Assembly (NCBI GenBank): GCA_023461135.1
Contig: JAEWNX010000252.1
Span: 1 to 14,992 of the forward strand
Length of the DNA: 14,992 nt
Direction: 5' to 3'
Source of the DNA: Pseudomonadota bacterium
GTDB lineage: Bacteria; Pseudomonadota; Alphaproteobacteria; Caulobacterales; Aquidulcibacteraceae
In this document: positions 12,389 to 14,992 of the stretch, piece after piece
Numbering within the stretch: position 1 is the first letter of the stretch
How the letters are laid out: the number at the start of each line of letters is the position of its first letter
Program-made: the position numbers and the translations under genes
Notes under the pieces: model-generated
Databases searched by the model: none
Told to the model about the DNA's origin: nothing
The model's input: the letters and a program-made list of their open reading frames with translations, nothing else

Positions 12389-12433
12389 CCGTAACACTGT
12401 TACGGGTGTAACGGTGTTACGGGTGCCGGTCAA
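12389..12433 (-). promoter_or_regulatory. XRE operon promoter with two operators
   Basis: GTAAC-N3-GTTAC occurs twice, at 12391-12403 (extended to an 8+8 bp palindrome, 12389-12405) and 12408-12420, with 17-bp spacing, so both sites lie near the same face of the helix after about 1.6 turns. On the minus strand TTGACC (12433-12428) and TACACC (12410-12405) are 17 bp apart. One operator fills the -35/-10 spacer and the other covers the start site, a classic repressor layout. Confidence 0.72.
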
Positions 12434-12448
12434 TGCCGCCAGGCGGGG

Positions 12449-12493
12449 AAGCGGGCCTGGGCGGGGTGTTCGACCCTTCCCGCTCGGGCCCGT
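12449..12493. terminator. GC-rich imperfect hairpin after DUF3892 gene
   Basis: Arms near CGGGCCTGGGCGGGGT and CGGGCCCGAGCGGG with a short loop around GTTCG. It follows the stop of the DUF3892 gene (minus strand) but lacks a T run. It may be a weak or Rho-type terminator separating it from the XRE promoter. Confidence 0.35.
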
Positions 12494-12500
12494 GGCTCTC

Positions 12501-12785
12501 TCAGCGCGTCCGTGGAATTTCAGGAAGCGCGTACAGGTTATTGTCGTAGAGACCATCCGGCTTCGTCCGAAGGAGGTAACGGCCTGAAGTGGGATGGCGC
12601 AGCACTTCGATCTCAGCATCATAGAAGCTGTGGGCCGTGACGAAGTAGGTATGCCGGCCGGCATTGATATCGCTGATCACAGTGTCGATGCTGAGCGGCC
12701 CCCAACCGGGGCCTGAAAGCATGTCGATACGGCGATCGGCGTCGGCGCCGTCGCGGCGGATGTGCGTAACGAGCCGTTTGCTCAT
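12501..12785 (-). CDS. DUF3892-domain protein
   Basis: 94 aa. The sequence follows the DUF3892 pattern: MSKRLVTHIRRDGADADRRIDML start, a GPGWGPLSIDTVISDINAG helix, FVTAHSFYDAEIEVLRHP strands, YLLRTKPDGLYDNNLYALPEIP end (the L-R-T-x-P-D-G...N-N-L-x-x-L-P motif is the family signature). Function is unknown; members occur scattered in bacterial genomes and on mobile elements. ATG 12785 has GAGGAA close upstream; the ORF running further to 12938 has no support. It may be the last gene of the element or a neighbouring cargo gene. Confidence 0.82.
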   Translation of the reverse strand: MSKRLVTHIRRDGADADRRIDMLSGPGWGPLSIDTVISDINAGRHTYFVTAHSFYDAEIEVLRHPTSGRYLLRTKPDGLYDNNLYALPEIPRTR

Positions 12786-13026
12786 GATTTTCCTCACAAT
12801 GTTTGGTTCGGTTGAATGCCCGCCGGTGGCTGAGGCCGGCGACGCAGCGAGAGGCTGGACCCCGAATCTCAACGAAGTCTTAAGCAAATGTTCTTCGCGC
12901 GTTCCGCGGAATAACATCGACGATTTAGCGCACTTCACCGTTCGGCGTCAGCGCAACGATGTCGTCCACGAGCCGGTCGATCGGCGCCTTGCCGGCCATT
13001 GCCGCTGATCGGGTCGGAGAAGCTCC
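12786..13026. other. Intergenic region between divergent genes
   Basis: 241 bp between the DUF3892 gene (minus) and the zinc-ribbon gene (plus), which should hold promoters for both. I see no convincing -35/-10 pair, repeat or RNA gene. This is one of the possible positions of the right edge of the element. Confidence 0.5.
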
Positions 13027-13506
13027 GTGGCGCAGACGTTCGTGCCGATAGTGCCGGAACGCATCGGCGGGCTGAGCAAGAGCTACGGCCTGATGTTCAG
13101 CTGCACGGGATGCAGCCGACGCACGGCGCTCGATCGAGCCGAGCTAGTGAGACGTTGGGGAGAGGAGGCGCGCATCGCGCCGATCGCCAGACGCTTTCGC
13201 TGCTCGAACTGCGGACGCCGCGGCGCAGCGGTCGCGATCAGACAGTATCGCGTGCGCATCACCGAGGCCCAGCGCGTGCGCGCCCGGCGCGTGCGCGCTG
13301 GATGGTCTCGAAGGCCTTGTCGCGCATGCTGCTCTGGATCAGGCGCGCGTTATGAGGGATTGTCGCGTCCGGTGGATCGGCCACCATGTTGTAGGCATCA
13401 AGCCGCGACCTGCACGAGATCATCACCGCCCTCACGACGTCATCGGGCGGCCAGCAGCAGCGAGATAAATCCAGCGCGCTTCACTCCGCACTCCTCCTCT
13501 GCCTGA
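13027..13506 (+). CDS. Zinc-ribbon-like protein, C-terminal half doubtful
   Basis: 159 aa as read. Residues 1-78 look genuine: Cys26-x2-Cys29 and Cys59-x2-Cys62, 29 residues apart, with a helix between (LDRAELVRRWGEEARIAPIARR), typical of small zinc-ribbon proteins found in alphaproteobacterial phages and islands. GTG 13027 has GGAG 8 nt upstream. From about residue 80 the translation becomes Arg/Ser/Pro-rich without pattern, and it overlaps the convergent small gene by 26 bp. A frameshift near 13250-13300, in an alternating GC-rich stretch, could restore a shorter protein ending near 13355. It is the only plus-strand protein gene left of the tRNA. Function is unknown. Confidence 0.55.
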   Translation: MAQTFVPIVPERIGGLSKSYGLMFSCTGCSRRTALDRAELVRRWGEEARIAPIARRFRCSNCGRRGAAVAIRQYRVRITEAQRVRARRVRAGWSRRPCRACCSGSGARYEGLSRPVDRPPCCRHQAATCTRSSPPSRRHRAASSSEINPARFTPHSSSA

Positions 13507-13714
13507 GGAACGCCGCGCCGGGCTTCCCGTCAATTTCGACACACAATTTGCGCTCGGTGGTGACGTAAAGCGCGATCGTTCGCGGGTCCTCACCTTCCAA
13601 AATGAACGACACGCCGTGGAGGTGACCGCGAGCCGATTCGACCGCCGCAACGGTGCAGCCGCTCATAGCGATTTGCAGCGCCGCCAGGACTTCAAGGGTG
13701 GCTGCGTCGGTCAT
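13481..13714 (-). CDS. Small protein of unknown function
   Basis: 77 aa, not recognised. It has a soluble alpha/beta look (VLAALQIAMSGCTVAAVESA, then HGVSFILEGEDPRTIALYVTTERKLCVEI), with alternating strands and a short Arg-rich end. The ATG 13714 has only a distant ribosome-like GAGG. It could belong to either the element or the chromosome. The product is believable because its codon pattern stays protein-like along the whole length, while the overlapping frame is not. Confidence 0.6.
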   Translation of the reverse strand: MTDAATLEVLAALQIAMSGCTVAAVESARGHLHGVSFILEGEDPRTIALYVTTERKLCVEIDGKPGAAFLRQRRSAE

Positions 13715-13848
13715 TTGCAGACCGTAGCCTCAGAACGCTTGGCGCACATCGTGTAAACTGCGATGGAAACCATGCCTGTTGCGCGCCTTCTTCGTTCTCA
13801 TCGCGCGTTGCGCTTGTTCGCTGATATCGCTAGCAATCTTTCGCGCGT

Positions 13849-13925
13849 GGCCCCGTAGCTCAGCTGGATAGAGCAGGTCCGTCCTAAGGACACGGTCGGG
13901 AGTTCGAATCTCTCCGGGGTCGCCA
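13849..13925 (+). tRNA. tRNA-Arg (anticodon CCT)
   Basis: 77 bases with encoded CCA. The acceptor stem GGCCCCG pairs with CGGGGTC (one G-T), the D stem is GCTC/GAGC, and the anticodon loop GTCCTAA carries CCT at 13883-13885, reading AGG. The T arm GGGAG-TTCGAAT-CTCTC is complete. The top pair of the anticodon stem (G/A) is mismatched by this folding. The 3' end points away from the element and directly meets the convergent tag gene. Confidence 0.95.
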
Positions 13926-14483
13926 CTACACTTGCTTGCGGCGAAAACAGTGCGCGGCGTGGTCGTTGATGATGCCGACGGCTTGCATCCAGGCGTAGAC
14001 AATGGTCGGGCCGACGAATTTGAAGCCGCGCTTCTTCAGGTCTTTGGAAATTTGCTCCGACAGCGGCGTCAACGCGGGCACCGTTTTGCCGTCACCCTTA
14101 ATCGGCTTTCCGTCAGTGAAGGACCAGGCGTAGTCGGCGAAATCTTCGCCGTTTTTCTGCATGGCTTGATAGATTTTCGCACCGGCGATGGTCGCTTCGA
14201 TCTTGGCGCGGGAGCGGATGATTCCAGGATCGGCCAGCAAGCGCGCGACGTCCGTCTCGCCAAAGCGCGCAACCTTAGACGGCTCGAAACCCTTGAAGGC
14301 CTTACGCAGCGCGTCTCGCTTGCGCAGCACGGTGATCCATGCAAGCCCGGCCTGGAACCCCTCCAGCATCAGCATTTCCCAGAGCATGCGCGGATCGCGC
14401 TGGGGCGCGCCCCATTCCTGGTCGTGATAGGCGATGTAGAGCGGATCGCTTCCCGCCCAGGCGCAGCGCGTCTTCTCCGGCAT
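13926..14483 (-). CDS. tag: DNA-3-methyladenine glycosylase I
   Basis: 185 aa. It removes 3-methyladenine from alkylated DNA as the first step of base excision repair. The family pattern is complete: RCAW near the start, YHDQEWG, LEGFQAGLAWITVLRKR with the catalytic-site Glu41, a FADYAWSF segment, LKKRGFKFVGPTIVYAWMQAVG and the NDHAAHCFRR end. The zinc-binding residues of the E. coli enzyme (Cys4, His17, His175, Cys179) have counterparts in Cys7, His20, His175 and Cys179. ATG 14483 has GAGGGG just upstream. It is a chromosomal housekeeping gene, divergent from the gamma-glutamyltransferase gene, and its stop codon abuts the tRNA 3' end with no space. Confidence 0.96.
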   Translation of the reverse strand: MPEKTRCAWAGSDPLYIAYHDQEWGAPQRDPRMLWEMLMLEGFQAGLAWITVLRKRDALRKAFKGFEPSKVARFGETDVARLLADPGIIRSRAKIEATIAGAKIYQAMQKNGEDFADYAWSFTDGKPIKGDGKTVPALTPLSEQISKDLKKRGFKFVGPTIVYAWMQAVGIINDHAAHCFRRKQV

Positions 14484-14583
14484 ACGCCCCTCTTACCGTG
14501 GCCAGCGGCGCCAGCGCCATTGCCCCGGCGTCCGTCTGCTGTTTCAGTGCGGCCAACAAGAGAAGGCTTATGGGAGGATGTGG

Positions 14584-14992
14584 ATGCGGCGCAGCATTGT
14601 GGGCGCGTGTCTGGGGCTCGCGCTGATGACGGCCGGCGCGGATGCACAAACGGAAACGCCGCGCGATCCGAATTTTGGCCGCGGCGAACGGGTGTCCGGC
14701 GAAAGCTTCGCCACGCGCTCGCCCGTGCTCGGCGCACATGGCGCGGCGGCGACCGCGCATCCCCTCGCGACACAGACGGCGATCGACGTGCTGCGCGCAG
14801 GCGGCAGCGCGATCGATGCGGCGATCGCGGCCAATGCGATGCTCGGCCTCGTCGAGCCGACCGCCAATGGCGTTGGCGGCGACATTTTCGTGATCGTCTG
14901 GGATCCGCGCACGCAGCGTCTCTACGGCTACAATGGCTCGGGCCGCACGCCGCGCGGGCTGTCGCTGGCGCAGATGCGGCGCGAAGCGCGCC
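14584..14992 (+). CDS. ggt: Gamma-glutamyltransferase, 5' part
   Basis: First 136 residues of a secreted or periplasmic gamma-glutamyltransferase, which splits glutathione and related gamma-glutamyl compounds. The N terminus (MRRSIVGACLGLALMTAGADA) is a signal peptide with an Ala-x-Ala cut site. Then come VLGAHGAAATAHPLATQTAIDVLRAGGSAIDAAIAANAMLGLVEP and the highly conserved NGVGGDIF segment, as in the large-subunit start of the family, and the GYNGSGRTP stretch near the substrate-binding Arg. ATG 14584 has GGGAGG 6 nt upstream; the in-frame ATG 14578 is too close to that site. The gene leaves the window before the small subunit and its catalytic Thr. Confidence 0.93.
   Translation, partial: MRRSIVGACLGLALMTAGADAQTETPRDPNFGRGERVSGESFATRSPVLGAHGAAATAHPLATQTAIDVLRAGGSAIDAAIAANAMLGLVEPTANGVGGDIFVIVWDPRTQRLYGYNGSGRTPRGLSLAQMRREAR

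Noticed and set aside
100..12785. Complete active prophage or gene transfer agent
   Set aside because: Too few structural genes are present: no portal, large terminase, protease, connectors, tail tube, baseplate or lysis genes. GTA clusters also lack an integrase and have a different order.
13849..13925. tRNA-Arg gene as the attachment site of the element
   Set aside because: Integration at a tRNA normally uses its 3' end and places the element downstream of it. Here the element lies on the 5' side and the 3' end abuts tag. I found no copy of the tRNA 3' end near the integrase, though the contig ends there.
13730..14002. 90-aa minus-strand ORF across the tRNA
   Set aside because: It is the antisense translation of the tRNA (the familiar GEIRTPDRVLRTDLLYPAELRGH-like string begins with it), a common false gene.
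1..14992. CRISPR array, rRNA or insertion sequence
   Set aside because: No regularly spaced repeats, no ribosomal RNA pattern and no transposase reading frame were seen on either strand.

Overview
The window is high-GC DNA from what looks like an alphaproteobacterium. This rests on the style of the proteins, the GC content, and the presence of GANTC sites (CcrM-type context); a Caulobacterales/Hyphomonadales-like host is only a guess. The first ~17 bases match a Nextera transposase adapter, so the left edge is an assembly end and not natural DNA.

Right part (about 13.7-15 kb) is ordinary chromosome: a tRNA-Arg(CCT) gene, DNA-3-methyladenine glycosylase I (tag, minus strand) and the 5' part of a gamma-glutamyltransferase gene running off the window. 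A short transition zone (12.5-13.7 kb) holds a DUF3892-type protein, a zinc-ribbon protein and a small unknown gene.

From about 12.4 kb down to 0.1 kb lies a compact mobile element read almost wholly from the minus strand. In transcription order: XRE-type regulator with a double operator over its promoter; unknown 152-aa protein; AlpA-like HTH protein; unknown 260-aa protein; HK97-fold major capsid protein with an N-terminal HTH in place of the usual scaffold region; two small unknown proteins; a terminator; degenerate Toprim protein; DUF1376-like protein; lambda-O-like replication initiator with iteron-like repeats inside the gene; unknown 106-aa protein; two tandem P27-family small terminases; a 338-bp non-coding block rich in repeats; tail tape measure protein; unknown 91-aa protein; tyrosine integrase. 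Many junctions are ATGA overlaps or otherwise tightly coupled, which argues against random decay.

The element has capsid, small terminase, replication, regulation, integration and tape-measure genes. It has no large terminase, portal, prohead protease, head-tail connectors, remaining tail genes or lysis genes. This gene set is best explained as a phage satellite, similar in logic to capsid-forming PICIs, that uses a helper phage for the missing parts. The tape measure gene, the HTH-capsid fusion, the paired small terminases and a 47-bp hairpin repeat placed ahead of the capsid and tape measure genes do not fit any satellite family I can name. A pruned prophage remains the main alternative.
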